In this document: one piece after another, positions 1 through 9,566 of the stretch
Layout: each line of letters starts with the position of its first letter
Position numbering within the stretch: position 1 is the first letter of the stretch
NCBI GenBank assembly: GCA_964417875.1
Contig: CAYQJU010000007.1
Span: 9,948 to 73,947, forward strand
Direction: 5' to 3'
Length of the DNA: 64,000 bases
DNA from: ZC4RG30 sp964417875
GTDB lineage: Bacteria > Pseudomonadota > Gammaproteobacteria > Steroidobacterales > Steroidobacteraceae
Translations under genes and position numbers: made by a program
The notes under the pieces: model-generated
Databases searched by the model: none
What the model was told of the DNA's origin: nothing
What the model saw: the letters and a program-made list of their open reading frames with translations, nothing else

Positions 1-735
1 CTCGCGGATGTCGGGCAGCAGCACCATGAACTCGTCGCCGCCCACGCGGCACATGCCATCGTGGCTGCTGCCTGCAGATTTGGCGCCACTGCGCATTCCG
101 GCGCGCAGTTCCGAGCGCAGGCGCGCGGTCACCACGCACAGCAGCTCGTCGCCGACGCCATGGCCCAGGGTGTCGTTGATGCGCTTGAAGTTGTCCAGGT
201 CGATGCAAAGCAGCGCGAAGGGGCGCGCATGGCGGCGCTGCTGTTCCAGCGCATCGGCGAGAATGGTCTGGAAGTACTCGCGGTTCGGCACGCCAGTGAG
301 GCTGTCGAAATAGGCCAGGCGGCGGATGTCCTCGCGGGCCGCCTGCAGGTCGAGGTTGATCTGGTAGCCGCGCAGCATGTAGCGCACGCGATGTGCGATC
401 AGCGCCCAGGAGATCGGCTTGGAGATGAAGTCGGTGGCACCGGCGCGATATGCGGCATCGACGGATTCGACCTCGTCCATGCCGGTGACCATCACGATGG
501 GCAGCAGTTCGCCGGCCTGCTGTCGCAGCGCCGCGCACACCTCCAGGCCATTGCGGCGGGGCATGTCGATGTCGAGCATCACCAGGTCGAACGCGCCGCG
601 CGCGAACTTCTCCATGGCCTGCTCGCCGTCGGCGGCCACTGTGACGCTGAAGCCTGCGCCGCGCAGTGCCGCCTCCATCAGCATCAGCGCGCTGCGGTCG
701 TCGTCCGCGACCAGTATCCGCTTCATCCCGTTCAT
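1..735 (-). CDS. REC-GGDEF response regulator diguanylate cyclase (3' end outside window)
   Basis: The N-terminal receiver domain (roughly residues 4-120) has an acidic ADDD pocket, a phospho-acceptor Asp in VMLDIDMP and a KP lysine. A GGDEF domain follows and the intact signature GGDEF lies close to the window edge, so the C-terminus is missing. It should make c-di-GMP when phosphorylated. The residues where an inhibitory RxxD I-site would be read SSHD, and there is a short serine/glycine-rich insertion just before, so product inhibition through that site looks lost. Its ATG overlaps the TGA of the upstream hybrid kinase (ATGA), so the two are probably translationally coupled and the kinase is the likely phosphodonor. 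Confidence 0.9.
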   Translation of the reverse strand, partial: MNGMKRILVADDDRSALMLMEAALRGAGFSVTVAADGEQAMEKFARGAFDLVMLDIDMPRRNGLEVCAALRQQAGELLPIVMVTGMDEVESVDAAYRAGATDFISKPISWALIAHRVRYMLRGYQINLDLQAAREDIRRLAYFDSLTGVPNREYFQTILADALEQQRRHARPFALLCIDLDNFKRINDTLGHGVGDELLCVVTARLRSELRAGMRSGAKSAGSSHDGMCRVGGDEFMVLLPDIRE

Positions 736-3461
736 GCCGCCTCCTCAAGAATCTGTTGCGCGCGCCGGACGACGCCCGCATGGGCCGCGCGCAGTTCCTG
801 CAGCAGCGCGCCGGCTTCGGTCATCTGCTGGTTGCGACCCAGCGCCTCCAGGCGCCGGTACAGCGCCGAGAGTTGTTCGGCGCCGAGGTTCGCCGCACTG
901 GATTTCATGGCATGCGCGCAGCGGGCCAGCTGCACCGCATCATGCGATGCCAGCGCTGCCGCGATGCGCGCCACGTCTTCATCCGCGCCTTCGAGGAAGG
1001 CGCGCAGCACATCACTGACCAGGTCGGTGCCGGCGCGCGCTCCGATGTCAGCCAATGTCGCGATCTGGCGCATGTTGATGGTGTCGCTGCTGGCCGCGCA
1101 CTGCGCTGCGGGCGCATCGGCGCAGGCCTGTGCATTCTTCAGCCAGCGGCCGAGCGTGGCGGCAAGCAGGCCCAGCGTCATCGGCTTGGGAAGGAAGCCG
1201 TCCATGCCGGCGGCGAGACAGCGTGCCTCATCGCCCTGCATTGCATTGGCCGTCAGTGCCAGGATGGGAATCGCGCTGCGCTCGCCGGGCAGCGCGCGGA
1301 TGGCCGCCGTGGCCGCATAACCATCCATCACCGGCATCTGGCAGTCCATCAGCACCAGATCGAAGTGCCGCTCGAGCACCTGCTCCACGGCCTCCTGGCC
1401 GTTGTGCGCCACGGTGGCTTCCACCCCCAGTGCGCCCAGCATCGCGGTGGCCACTTTCTGGTTGGTGGCATTGTCCTCGACCACCAGCACCTGGCCGGCA
1501 AGGCGCGGTGGCGGCGCATCGGTGCTGGGCAGGGCAGCTGCCAGCACAGGCAACCGCGAGTCGATGCCCAGCAGGCTGCACAGGCGTGCCAGCAGTTCCT
1601 CGCGGCGGACCGGCTTGTTGATCGAATCGCTGACGCCGGCCAGCCCGAGCCGGTCGGCATCGATCTGCGCGGTCTGCGAGGTGAGCAGCATCATCGGCAG
1701 CGCCGCCGTCGCCGGCCCGTCGCGCAGCCGTTCGGCAAGCTGCAAGCCGTTCATGTCGGGCATGTGCAGGTCGAGCACGGCCAGCTGGAAGGGTAGTGGG
1801 CCCTGCGTGGAAAGCTGCTGCACCAGGTCCAGGGCCTGCCTGCCGCTGCCGGCTGCCCGCACGGTCATGCCATAGGCTTCCAGCAGTTCGCACAGCATGC
1901 GGCGGCTGGCGTCGTTGTCGTCGACCACCAGCACGCCACGGTCGCGCAGCGGTGCAGCATCGACCAGGCGGCGGTGCGGAATGTCCGGGAGTGGCAGCAG
2001 CAGCGCGATATCGAAGCGCGAGCCCATGCCGGGGGTGCTCTGCACGCTGATGGTGCCACCCATCAGTGTCAGCAGCCGGCGGCAGATCGCAAGGCCCAGG
2101 CCCGTGCCGCCATAGCGGCGCGTCGTGGAACCATCGGCCTGCGAGAAGGATTCGAAGATGCCTTCCTGGGCGTCCTCGGTAATGCCGATGCCGGTGTCCT
2201 GCACGGCGATGTCCACTGCGATGCGTCCGGTGGGATCGGCGCGGCGCGACACATGCACCAGCACCTGGCCGTGGTTGGTGAACTTCACGGCATTGCCGAC
2301 CAGATTTGCCAGCACCTGGCGCAGCCGCAGCGGATCGCCGCGCACATTGGTCAGGTCCGGATCGTGCTGCGCGAAATGCGCGACGATCTCCACATCCTTG
2401 CTCTCGGCGGCATGCGAGAACATGGTCAGCACTTCATGGATCAGCGCCGGCAGGTCGAGGTCGACCATCTCCAGCTCCAGCTGGCCGGACTCGATCTTCG
2501 AATAGTCGAGGATGTCGTTGATCACGCTGAGCAGGTGATGGCCGGAGCCACGTACGGCGTGCGCCCATTCCTGCTGCCGTGCATCCAGCGGGCTGTGCAG
2601 CAGCAGCTCGTTCATGCCGAGAACGCCATTGAGTGGCGTGCGGATCTCATGGCTCATCGTGGCCAGGAACAGGCTCTTGGCGCGGCTGGATTCCTCCGCC
2701 TGCTCCTTGGCGATGCGAAGTTCGCAGGTGCGTCGCTCGACCACCTGCTCGATGTCGGCGCGCGCGTGGCGCTCGCTCTCCAGCGCGCGCGTGGTGGCAT
2801 CGAGCAGCGAGTTGGTGCCGCGCACGAGGACGCCGATCTCGTCATCGCGCGGCCGGCCGCCCAGTGCCAGCCGCTGTTCGGTGCCCGGCTGCATGGCATC
2901 CAGCTGCCGCGCAAGCTCGACCACGGGACGCGACACCAGCCGCGCGCCGACCAGGTAGATCAGCAGCGCGATCAGCACTCCCTGGCCGACCATCAGGCCG
3001 GCCAGCGTCAGCGCTTCGCGCGACGCGATCGCACGGATCTGCGATGCATCGCCCCAGATCACCAGGCGGCCGACGGTGTCGGTCTCATTGAACGGCGAGG
3101 TCAGCAGCGCCTCGACCCTCAGCGATTCCTGTCGCCGGCCGGACTGAGGCTGCCGTGCGGTGAGCACCTCCCCGTCGGGCGAGAGGATCTCGATGCCCGC
3201 CACCAGTTCGTTCTGAGCCAGTCCGTCGGCGACCTCGCCCAGCAGCACGTCATCCTGCGCGAAGGCGCCGATTGCCACGGTGTTCTCGACGGCGCGCGAC
3301 AGGCCGGCCAGTGTGTCGAGGCTGGCAACCACTGCGCGCCGGTCGGCCAGGTGCTGCACCAGTGCGCTGGCGGCGATGCAGAAGCACGCGACCGCGACGG
3401 CGACGACCATCGCGAAGCGCGATTGCAGGCTGCCCGGGCGCGGAACGTCTGCCTGGCTCAC
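732..3461 (-). CDS. BarA-like hybrid sensor histidine kinase (HAMP-HisKA-HATPase-REC-REC-Hpt)
   Basis: A 909-residue inner-membrane kinase. TM1 is about 17-37, a small periplasmic sensor about 40-148, TM2 about 152-175, then HAMP, HisKA with His271 in SHEIRTPLNG, and HATPase with DTGIG and GGTGLGL. REC1 carries Asp564, REC2 carries Asp706 and the C-terminal Hpt has His850 in CAHAMKSS. The layout is that of a full internal phosphorelay. It starts with GTG overlapping the upstream TGA (GTGA) and ends overlapping the REC-GGDEF gene. The periplasmic PstS-like protein encoded just upstream may be its ligand-binding partner; that is inferred from operon order only. Confidence 0.93.
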   Translation of the reverse strand: MSQADVPRPGSLQSRFAMVVAVAVACFCIAASALVQHLADRRAVVASLDTLAGLSRAVENTVAIGAFAQDDVLLGEVADGLAQNELVAGIEILSPDGEVLTARQPQSGRRQESLRVEALLTSPFNETDTVGRLVIWGDASQIRAIASREALTLAGLMVGQGVLIALLIYLVGARLVSRPVVELARQLDAMQPGTEQRLALGGRPRDDEIGVLVRGTNSLLDATTRALESERHARADIEQVVERRTCELRIAKEQAEESSRAKSLFLATMSHEIRTPLNGVLGMNELLLHSPLDARQQEWAHAVRGSGHHLLSVINDILDYSKIESGQLELEMVDLDLPALIHEVLTMFSHAAESKDVEIVAHFAQHDPDLTNVRGDPLRLRQVLANLVGNAVKFTNHGQVLVHVSRRADPTGRIAVDIAVQDTGIGITEDAQEGIFESFSQADGSTTRRYGGTGLGLAICRRLLTLMGGTISVQSTPGMGSRFDIALLLPLPDIPHRRLVDAAPLRDRGVLVVDDNDASRRMLCELLEAYGMTVRAAGSGRQALDLVQQLSTQGPLPFQLAVLDLHMPDMNGLQLAERLRDGPATAALPMMLLTSQTAQIDADRLGLAGVSDSINKPVRREELLARLCSLLGIDSRLPVLAAALPSTDAPPPRLAGQVLVVEDNATNQKVATAMLGALGVEATVAHNGQEAVEQVLERHFDLVLMDCQMPVMDGYAATAAIRALPGERSAIPILALTANAMQGDEARCLAAGMDGFLPKPMTLGLLAATLGRWLKNAQACADAPAAQCAASSDTINMRQIATLADIGARAGTDLVSDVLRAFLEGADEDVARIAAALASHDAVQLARCAHAMKSSAANLGAEQLSALYRRLEALGRNQQMTEAGALLQELRAAHAGVVRRAQQILEEAA

Positions 3462-3892
3462 GGCGCGCCCTCGAGCACCAGCACCACCCGCAGTCCCTTC
3501 TGTCGTGGCGCCTCCGTGAGCCAGCCGATGGCGCGCGGATCACTGCTGATGCGATCGAGCATCGCGACGGTGTTGTCCAGCTGCTGCGGTGGCAGGTTGC
3601 GTCCGGAGAACATCAGCCGCGCCCAGTAGCTGGTGACCTGCGACAGGCTCATGCCGCTCAGGGCGCGATAGAAACCCTCGCGCGGCGTGGTGCCTGCCAT
3701 GTCATAGACCACCGCCGCGCCGCCGCCGGGGAAGTGGCGGCTGCGTCCCATGAAAAGATGCAGCGCGTCCTTCGGCGAGATTTCCTGCACTGGATTCCTG
3801 TCGTTGACCACGATGAAGTAGTCCGCAGCGCGCGCGGCGGGCACGAAAGCGGTCGCAAGAACGGCCAGCAGCATGAAAACGGCGATGCGCAT
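3458..3892 (-). CDS. Small periplasmic PstS-like substrate-binding domain protein
   Basis: About 144 residues with a clear Sec signal peptide ending near PAARA. The mature part resembles short phosphate-ABC-transporter-type binding proteins (segments like IVVNDRNPVQEIS, LFMGRSRHFPGG, IGWLTEAP) but is much shorter than true PstS and has no transporter genes nearby. I chose the ATG at 3892 because an upstream in-frame ATG at 3970 would bury the signal peptide and overlap the preceding gene. It lies 8 bp after the porin-like gene and overlaps the hybrid kinase start. A sensory accessory role is more likely than transport, but this is inference. Confidence 0.8.
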   Translation of the reverse strand: MRIAVFMLLAVLATAFVPAARAADYFIVVNDRNPVQEISPKDALHLFMGRSRHFPGGGAAVVYDMAGTTPREGFYRALSGMSLSQVTSYWARLMFSGRNLPPQQLDNTVAMLDRISSDPRAIGWLTEAPRQKGLRVVLVLEGAP

Positions 3893-3900
3893 GGCCGTCT

Positions 3901-5211
3901 TCAGAAGACAAAGTCCGCAGCGATCGCGACGACATTGCTGCGGGCCGGTTGCGCGCTGCCATTGCGCCACAGACCATGGCCGGCACGACGCGTGCGCACA
4001 TGGTCCAGTTGCCCTTTCAGCGCCAGGCGCGGCGTGACATCCCAGCGCAGTCCGGCAGAGGTGGTGTGCTGGTGGCCGGCACCATGGTTGAACGCCTGCG
4101 TGGCCCCGTCGGCAATCGCCTGGGCCTGCTGCGCCAGCATCGGGTCGATGGGCGTCAGCGGCGTGGTCCAGTCCGGTGCCTGGCGCGGGTCGGCATCGCG
4201 CAGCGCCGCGCTCTGCACGATGAAGGCGGTCACCGGACCGAAACGGTGCCCGACACTCAGGTAGCCGGTGGTGAAGCTGGAATTTTCCGCTTCCACCTTG
4301 GCGCGGTTCAGCTCGGCGGTGAACAGCCAGTTGTTGCGGTCATAGGCAACGCCGGCGGCCAGGTAGTTGGTGCGTGTGCCGGCGGTCATCAGCGAGGCTT
4401 CCATGTTCGCGGCCGCTTCGGCCACTTCCGCCACGGGCAGTGCCTGCATCTGCTGCAGGCCCTGCAGCAGCGGCCGCATCGCGGGGATGGCATCGCGGCT
4501 CCTGGCATGCACTGCGCTGAGCCGCAGCAGCAGCCCATAGGAATCTCGCGTCAGCGTCAGGCCATACAGAGGCGCCAGCTCCAGCCGGCCATCGCCAGCA
4601 CCGGCCGCGGTACGTCCGGCGTACAACTTGGCCTGCCACTGCGCATCGCCCTGCAGCCAGCTGCGTGCGATGTCGCCGCCATCCAGCGACGTCGGCATGC
4701 GCGAGTAGTACTCCACCGGCGGACGGATGAAGGGATAGGTGAAGCCGACATCGCGATGATCGGAGTAGAGGTAGGCGTCGAGGTTCACGCGCCCCAGCCG
4801 CGTGGTCCAGTCGCGCGCCGGGCGCCACGCAGCGAATGCCATTTCAATGTAATCCGATGCCCTGGCTTCAGGGTCCATGCGCGAGACGGCGGCCTGGCCG
4901 ACGAATTCCAGGCCCGGTGTCGCCTTGTAATTGAGCTGCATGCCGATCACCGAATCCAGGTCCGCGCGCCAGCGTGTGGCGTTATCGCGCTGGTCCATCG
5001 AACGCACGAACGACCATTCATCCGGCTTGTCCAGCCACGCGGCACCGACAGTGCCAAAGCCGTGCAGCGAGACTTCCCCCGCGATTCCCGTGCCGCACGC
5101 CAGTGCCCCGGCCAGCATGCCCAGCAGCATGCCGCGCAAGCGCATGCGGCGCGGATTGCCGGCGGCGGCAGGGTGAAAGGCGTCGGTCTTGCGCATGATG
5201 GAAAACATCAC
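3901..5211 (-). CDS. Outer-membrane beta-barrel (porin-like) protein
   Basis: About 436 residues with an N-terminal signal sequence (hydrophobic stretch MLLGMLAGALACGTGIAG), then alternating amphipathic strands and a C-terminal phenylalanine after an aromatic final strand (AIAADFVF). These are the hallmarks of a BAM-assembled barrel. It does not resemble a named porin closely enough for a specific call. It is the first gene of the four-gene signalling operon, so it may bring the sensed ligand across the outer membrane. The start is uncertain: a GTG at 5211, ATG at 5208 and ATG at 5196 are all possible, with only a weak AAAGG upstream. Confidence 0.82.
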   Translation of the reverse strand: MMFSIMRKTDAFHPAAAGNPRRMRLRGMLLGMLAGALACGTGIAGEVSLHGFGTVGAAWLDKPDEWSFVRSMDQRDNATRWRADLDSVIGMQLNYKATPGLEFVGQAAVSRMDPEARASDYIEMAFAAWRPARDWTTRLGRVNLDAYLYSDHRDVGFTYPFIRPPVEYYSRMPTSLDGGDIARSWLQGDAQWQAKLYAGRTAAGAGDGRLELAPLYGLTLTRDSYGLLLRLSAVHARSRDAIPAMRPLLQGLQQMQALPVAEVAEAAANMEASLMTAGTRTNYLAAGVAYDRNNWLFTAELNRAKVEAENSSFTTGYLSVGHRFGPVTAFIVQSAALRDADPRQAPDWTTPLTPIDPMLAQQAQAIADGATQAFNHGAGHQHTTSAGLRWDVTPRLALKGQLDHVRTRRAGHGLWRNGSAQPARSNVVAIAADFVF

Positions 5212-5450
5212 CTTTGGGGGACTTGCCCATTAACGGCATCGCCCCGCGGGCTCTCAAGCGCCCCCACGGGCGGCTGTGCCGGCCTTCACGCTCGCCGCAT
5301 GCGAATCAGGGTTTCCCGCAGCGATGGTGCAATGCACTCCGCCAGGGTGCACTGCGGGGAGAGTCTTACAGGCGTGCTGGGGCCTTCCCGATACGGTGCC
5401 GGCCCAGCCCTGCCCACCATCGGGGGCAAGCATCAACAAGGAGAACTGCG

Positions 5451-5714
5451 ATGAGCTTCACCACCGAGATTTCCCGCGGCACCCGCCGCGCCATGGATGC
5501 CGGCAGCGCCGACTTCAACCGTTTCCGCGGCCGCCTCGAAAAAGGCATGCGCCATGCACGCAAGGGCGCCACGCGGCGCATTGCCACCACCGACCGCTAT
5601 GTACACGAGCATCCGTGGATGGCGATGGCCGTGGTTGCGGGCGCTGCGGCGGTGGCCGGCGTCGTGGCCAGCCGGATGCTGAGCCGTCGGGATTCGTTTC
5701 CGATGGAGCACTGA
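5451..5714 (+). CDS. DUF883 (ElaB/YqjD-like) C-tail-anchored membrane protein
   Basis: An 87-residue protein. The first part is basic and helical and the C-terminus has the family signature YVHEHPWMA followed by a glycine/alanine-rich membrane segment and SR. Members such as YqjD and ElaB in E. coli are inner-membrane-anchored, stationary-phase proteins that can bind ribosomes. The strong AAGGAG ribosome site at about 5438-5444 fixes the ATG at 5451. It stands alone between the porin-like operon and opgH. A second member of the family lies at 42568-42921. Confidence 0.9.
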   Translation: MSFTTEISRGTRRAMDAGSADFNRFRGRLEKGMRHARKGATRRIATTDRYVHEHPWMAMAVVAGAAAVAGVVASRMLSRRDSFPMEH

Positions 5715-5769
5715 AGCGCGGGCGAACGGTGAGCGCCGCGGCGTGATGCATGCGGCGCGCCGCCATCGG

Positions 5770-7848
5770 TCAGTGCTCGCGCTGCGACAGTTGCGCCAGC
5801 CGCTGCAGCATCCCGGGCTCGGCCGCCACGCGGATGCGTTCCAATGGCGTGAGCCAGTCCAGAGCCTCGCGCAGCTTCGTGGCATCTTCCAGCTTCTGCC
5901 TCGCGGTGAGTTGCAATGCATCCGGCGCGCCGCGCGGCATCGCCGGTGGTGGCGCATTCAATTGCAGATGGGTGGCCAGCAGCGCCGGATCCTGTGCGAG
6001 GGCCCGCAGGCCGTCATCGGGGAGCGGCGCTGCCGATGCGACCAGTGCATCGCGCCGGCGCACGATGGCCGGCGGGGATTCCTCCTCCGGCGTGCACAGC
6101 AGTCCCATGCGCGCCAGTGCCCGTCCCAGGCCGGTGCTGCCGCTCAGGCGCGACAGCGGCACGGCCAGCAGCATGCCGGCCAGCACCGGCACCAGCCATG
6201 GCAGCAGCGGCGGCGCCAGCCACGCGAACAGGACAGCCAGCAGTATGCCGGACAGCGTGTGCCCCCAGTGGATGCGCCATGCCTCGACCCAGCTGCCATG
6301 CCCCTCGCCGCGGCGCTGTGAGGACCAGCCCGAATCCCTGCCCAGCAGCACCTCGGCCACCGAGCGGCTCTGCATCAGCATCAGCACCGGCGCATACAGC
6401 GCCGAGAGCAGCAGTTCCAGCAGCGTGCTTCCAACCAGTTCGATCGTGCCCAGACGACGATGCATGCGCAGCGAAGCGAAGGCGCGCAGGAAGCCCAGCA
6501 GCTTCGGCACCAGCAGGATCGCCAGGCAGAACAGGAACAGGTCGAGCATGCGCGGCGCGTCGAAGCGCGGCCAGTTCGGAAATAGCTGGAATTCCAGCGG
6601 AAAGTATTCAGGATTGTTCAGCCCGGCCTGCACCGATAGCGCGAATCCCAGCATCAGCATCACCATCCATAATGGCGAGGCCAGGTAGCTCATGATGCCG
6701 AATGCGAAATGCACCCGGCTTGGCATCGAGAAGCCGGCGGCGCCGAGCACCTTCATGTGCTGCAGGTTGCCCTGTGCCCAGCGCCGGTCGCGCACCGCAA
6801 GGTCGATCAGTGTCGGCGGGCTTTCTTCATAGGAGCCCTGCAACCCCGGCAGCATGCGCACCTTCCAGCCGCGGCGCCGGAGCAGCGCCGCCTCGACGAA
6901 GTCATGCGACAGGATGTGCCCGCCGAAGGGCTTGCGGCCGGGCAGTTCCGGCAGCCCGCAGCTGGCGGCGAAGGCCGCTACGCGGATGATGGCATTGTGG
7001 CCCCAGTAGTTGCCGTCATCTCCCGACCAGCCCGCCACGCCGCGCGCGATCGGCGGGCCATGAATGCGACCGGCAAACTGCTGCAGGCGTGCCAGCAGGC
7101 TGCTGCGTCCGACCAGCACCGGCACGGTCTGCAGCAGGCCCAGTTGCGGATCTGCGCGCATCGCGCGTTCCAGCGTCAGCAGCGTTCCGGCCGACAGCAG
7201 GCTGTCCGCGTCCAGCACCACCATGCACTCATAGCGCGCGCCCCAGCGCTCGACGAATTCCTGCACGTTGCCGGCCTTGCGCGCGGCATTGTTCCAGCGT
7301 CGCCGATACCACACCGGCATGCGTCCCTGCAGCGCCTCGCGCAGCCGCGCGATGGCCAGTGATTCGCGGATCCATGCATCCGCCTGCGTGGAATCAGACA
7401 GCACCACGATCTCGAAGCCCTCGGCATGGCCGGTGGCGGCAAGATCCTCGGCCATGGCCTGCAGCGCCAGCGTGGTGCGCAGCGGATCCTCGTTGTAGAT
7501 CGGCATCACCAGCGCGGTGCGCAGGCCGGGTGCGCCGGCTTCCGGCGGCGGCGCCAGCGGCACACGACGCTGCGGCAGCAGGCCGGCGATCGCCGAGGCC
7601 GCCGCCTGCGCGATCCACGCCAGCGTCAGCCCGAAGAACACGATCATCAGCAGCTGCAGTGTGGTCATGTCATCGTTGCGCACGATGCCGATCATCTCGG
7701 TCACGCCATAGGCGACGATGGCCAGCGTGCCGGACAGTGTGATCGCGCGCGCCAGCACGGCGCGGAAGTCGATCTGCTCCGCATGGCGTGCCGGCGGGCG
7801 CGTCCGCAGGTCCTGCGGCGGCATGGGCACCGGGGCAGGCGGCGGCAT
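5770..7848 (-). CDS. opgH: Glucans biosynthesis glucosyltransferase OpgH
   Basis: A family 2 inner-membrane glucosyltransferase that makes and exports the beta-glucan backbone of osmoregulated periplasmic glucans from UDP-glucose. Visible features are two N-terminal membrane helices, MPIYNEDP, the DAD motif in VVLDADSLL, a GHNAI and a DFVEAALLRRRGW segment, RDRRWAQGN (the Q/RxxRW-type acceptor motif), then several C-terminal membrane helices. At about 692 residues it is shorter than E. coli MdoH (847), mainly at the ends. I chose the ATG at 7848; an ATG at 7905 overlapping opgG by 16 bp is the alternative. Confidence 0.93.
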   Translation of the reverse strand: MPPPAPVPMPPQDLRTRPPARHAEQIDFRAVLARAITLSGTLAIVAYGVTEMIGIVRNDDMTTLQLLMIVFFGLTLAWIAQAAASAIAGLLPQRRVPLAPPPEAGAPGLRTALVMPIYNEDPLRTTLALQAMAEDLAATGHAEGFEIVVLSDSTQADAWIRESLAIARLREALQGRMPVWYRRRWNNAARKAGNVQEFVERWGARYECMVVLDADSLLSAGTLLTLERAMRADPQLGLLQTVPVLVGRSSLLARLQQFAGRIHGPPIARGVAGWSGDDGNYWGHNAIIRVAAFAASCGLPELPGRKPFGGHILSHDFVEAALLRRRGWKVRMLPGLQGSYEESPPTLIDLAVRDRRWAQGNLQHMKVLGAAGFSMPSRVHFAFGIMSYLASPLWMVMLMLGFALSVQAGLNNPEYFPLEFQLFPNWPRFDAPRMLDLFLFCLAILLVPKLLGFLRAFASLRMHRRLGTIELVGSTLLELLLSALYAPVLMLMQSRSVAEVLLGRDSGWSSQRRGEGHGSWVEAWRIHWGHTLSGILLAVLFAWLAPPLLPWLVPVLAGMLLAVPLSRLSGSTGLGRALARMGLLCTPEEESPPAIVRRRDALVASAAPLPDDGLRALAQDPALLATHLQLNAPPPAMPRGAPDALQLTARQKLEDATKLREALDWLTPLERIRVAAEPGMLQRLAQLSQREH

Positions 7849-7889
7849 TGCGCCACGGTGCCCGGCGCCCGGCAGGATGGCGCGGACGG

Positions 7890-9485
7890 CTAGCTGGCCG
7901 TCCATCGATACAGCCAGGTCTCGCTCACTGCCGTCTCGCCTTTGCGCACCACGGCGCGGAATTCGATCACCTGCGCGCCAGCGGGGTCGAACTCGAAATT
8001 GGCGCGCAGCCCGTTGATGGCCGGGTTCTTCTGAACCACCGGATGGAACACCGTGCCGGCGGAGTTGCTGACTTCGAGCGCGAGATCCTCGGGCGATGTG
8101 CCGGCGCCGGCCAGGTCGAGCACCACCAGTCGCCGGTCGCCGCGCATGTTGGCGCCGATGCGCGTAGCGACGAAGCGTCCCAGCTCGCGCTCCACCAGCG
8201 ACTCGGCAGTCCAGCTGACGCGGTACGAGCCGGAATATGGCTGCCCGGCAGGCAGCACCTGCGCCGGCTGCCAGAAGGCGACGATGTTGTCGTTGGCCTC
8301 GGTGCGGGTTGGAATCTCCACCAGCCGCAAAGCGCCGCGCGGCGCCGCAGTGCCCTCTTCTTCGGGGAACTCCACCCACGCACTGGGACGGCGCTCGTAG
8401 TTCGCCTCCAGGTCCTGGAAGTCGGCGAACAGTCGCGCGCGCTGCATCAGGCCGAAGGCCTTCGGCCGTTCGCTGGTGAACGAGGACAGCTGCAGCGTGG
8501 CCGGATTGGCCAGCTGCCGCCACACTTCCTCACTGTCCTGGCTGCGGAACATCAGGCCGTCGGAATCGTGCGCGCGCGGCCGGAAGTCATCGAAGCGCGC
8601 GCGGTTGCTCGGATCGAACATGAACATCGAGGTCAGCGGCGCGATGCCCACCTTGTGCAGGTCGGTGCGCGGGAACAGCGTGTAGGTCACGTCCATGCGC
8701 GTCTCGCGCCCGGTGGTGACGACGAAGGTATAGGCGCCGGTGACCGACGGACTCTCCAGCAGGCCATGCACGGTGACCGAGCGGTCGTTGCGTTGCGGCT
8801 TGTCGATCCAGAACTGTGTGAACAGCGGAAATTCCTCGCCCTCCGGCTCGCCGGTGCGCAATGCCAGTGCGCGCGCCGACAGGCCGTAGTTCTGCCCGCG
8901 TCCCACGGCGCGGAAGTACGTCGCGCCCTGGAAGACCAGGAACTCGTCCCAGTAGCGGTTCGAGTTCAGCCGCGCGCGCAGGCGAAAGCCTGACAGGGAC
9001 AGCGCCTTGTCGCGCAGTTCATCCGGAAAGCGCGGGGCCAGTTCGAACATGCCCGGCTCCGGCACGATCTCCTGCACCTCGCCATCGCTGATCACGGCAA
9101 TCCGTACCGGCGTGGTGTACACCGACCCGGCCGGCAGCACATCAAGGCGGAATGGCGTGGCCTCGTCGGACCAGAACGAGCGACCCGGCGGAAACTGGAT
9201 ATCGCGATACTGGTCGTAGCCGAGCTTCTCGAGGCCCGGAGTGATCGGGCCGGGTGCGCGATGCGGCTCGCTGGCCAGGCGGCGAGCCATTTCCACCACG
9301 TCGTCACCGCTGAAGTCGTCCTCGGCATGGGTCTCTTCGGCGACGGGCAGCGTGGCGATGACGGTGGGCGGCGGCGTTTCAGCGGCCGGCCGCATGTTGC
9401 GCCCCACCAGCACTGCGGCAGGAATGGCCAGCAGCACCAGTGAGAGCGCCAGCGTGATGTGACCTGCCAGGCGGCGTGGAATCAA
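7890..9485 (-). CDS. opgG: Glucans biosynthesis protein OpgG/OpgD
   Basis: A periplasmic protein of the MdoG/OpgD family, needed for osmoregulated periplasmic glucan assembly. Typical segments include YDQYRDIQF near the N-terminus, LFTQFWIDKP, the central TSMFMFDP and ANDNIVAFW. The N-terminus is a hydrophobic signal or anchor (ITLALSLVLLAIPAAVLV) without a twin-arginine motif. No good ATG precedes it: I prefer the TTG at 9485, which has AGCAGG upstream, over a GTG at 9566 that lacks a ribosome site. opgH follows within about 40 bp. Confidence 0.9.
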   Translation of the reverse strand: MIPRRLAGHITLALSLVLLAIPAAVLVGRNMRPAAETPPPTVIATLPVAEETHAEDDFSGDDVVEMARRLASEPHRAPGPITPGLEKLGYDQYRDIQFPPGRSFWSDEATPFRLDVLPAGSVYTTPVRIAVISDGEVQEIVPEPGMFELAPRFPDELRDKALSLSGFRLRARLNSNRYWDEFLVFQGATYFRAVGRGQNYGLSARALALRTGEPEGEEFPLFTQFWIDKPQRNDRSVTVHGLLESPSVTGAYTFVVTTGRETRMDVTYTLFPRTDLHKVGIAPLTSMFMFDPSNRARFDDFRPRAHDSDGLMFRSQDSEEVWRQLANPATLQLSSFTSERPKAFGLMQRARLFADFQDLEANYERRPSAWVEFPEEEGTAAPRGALRLVEIPTRTEANDNIVAFWQPAQVLPAGQPYSGSYRVSWTAESLVERELGRFVATRIGANMRGDRRLVVLDLAGAGTSPEDLALEVSNSAGTVFHPVVQKNPAINGLRANFEFDPAGAQVIEFRAVVRKGETAVSETWLYRWTAS

Positions 9486-9566
9486 TTGGTGGAACCTGCT
9501 TGGGGAAAACTGGCGTGCACGATGCGCAGCGCCAGCGACAGGGTCAACGTGTCGCCGCCAGCGCAC

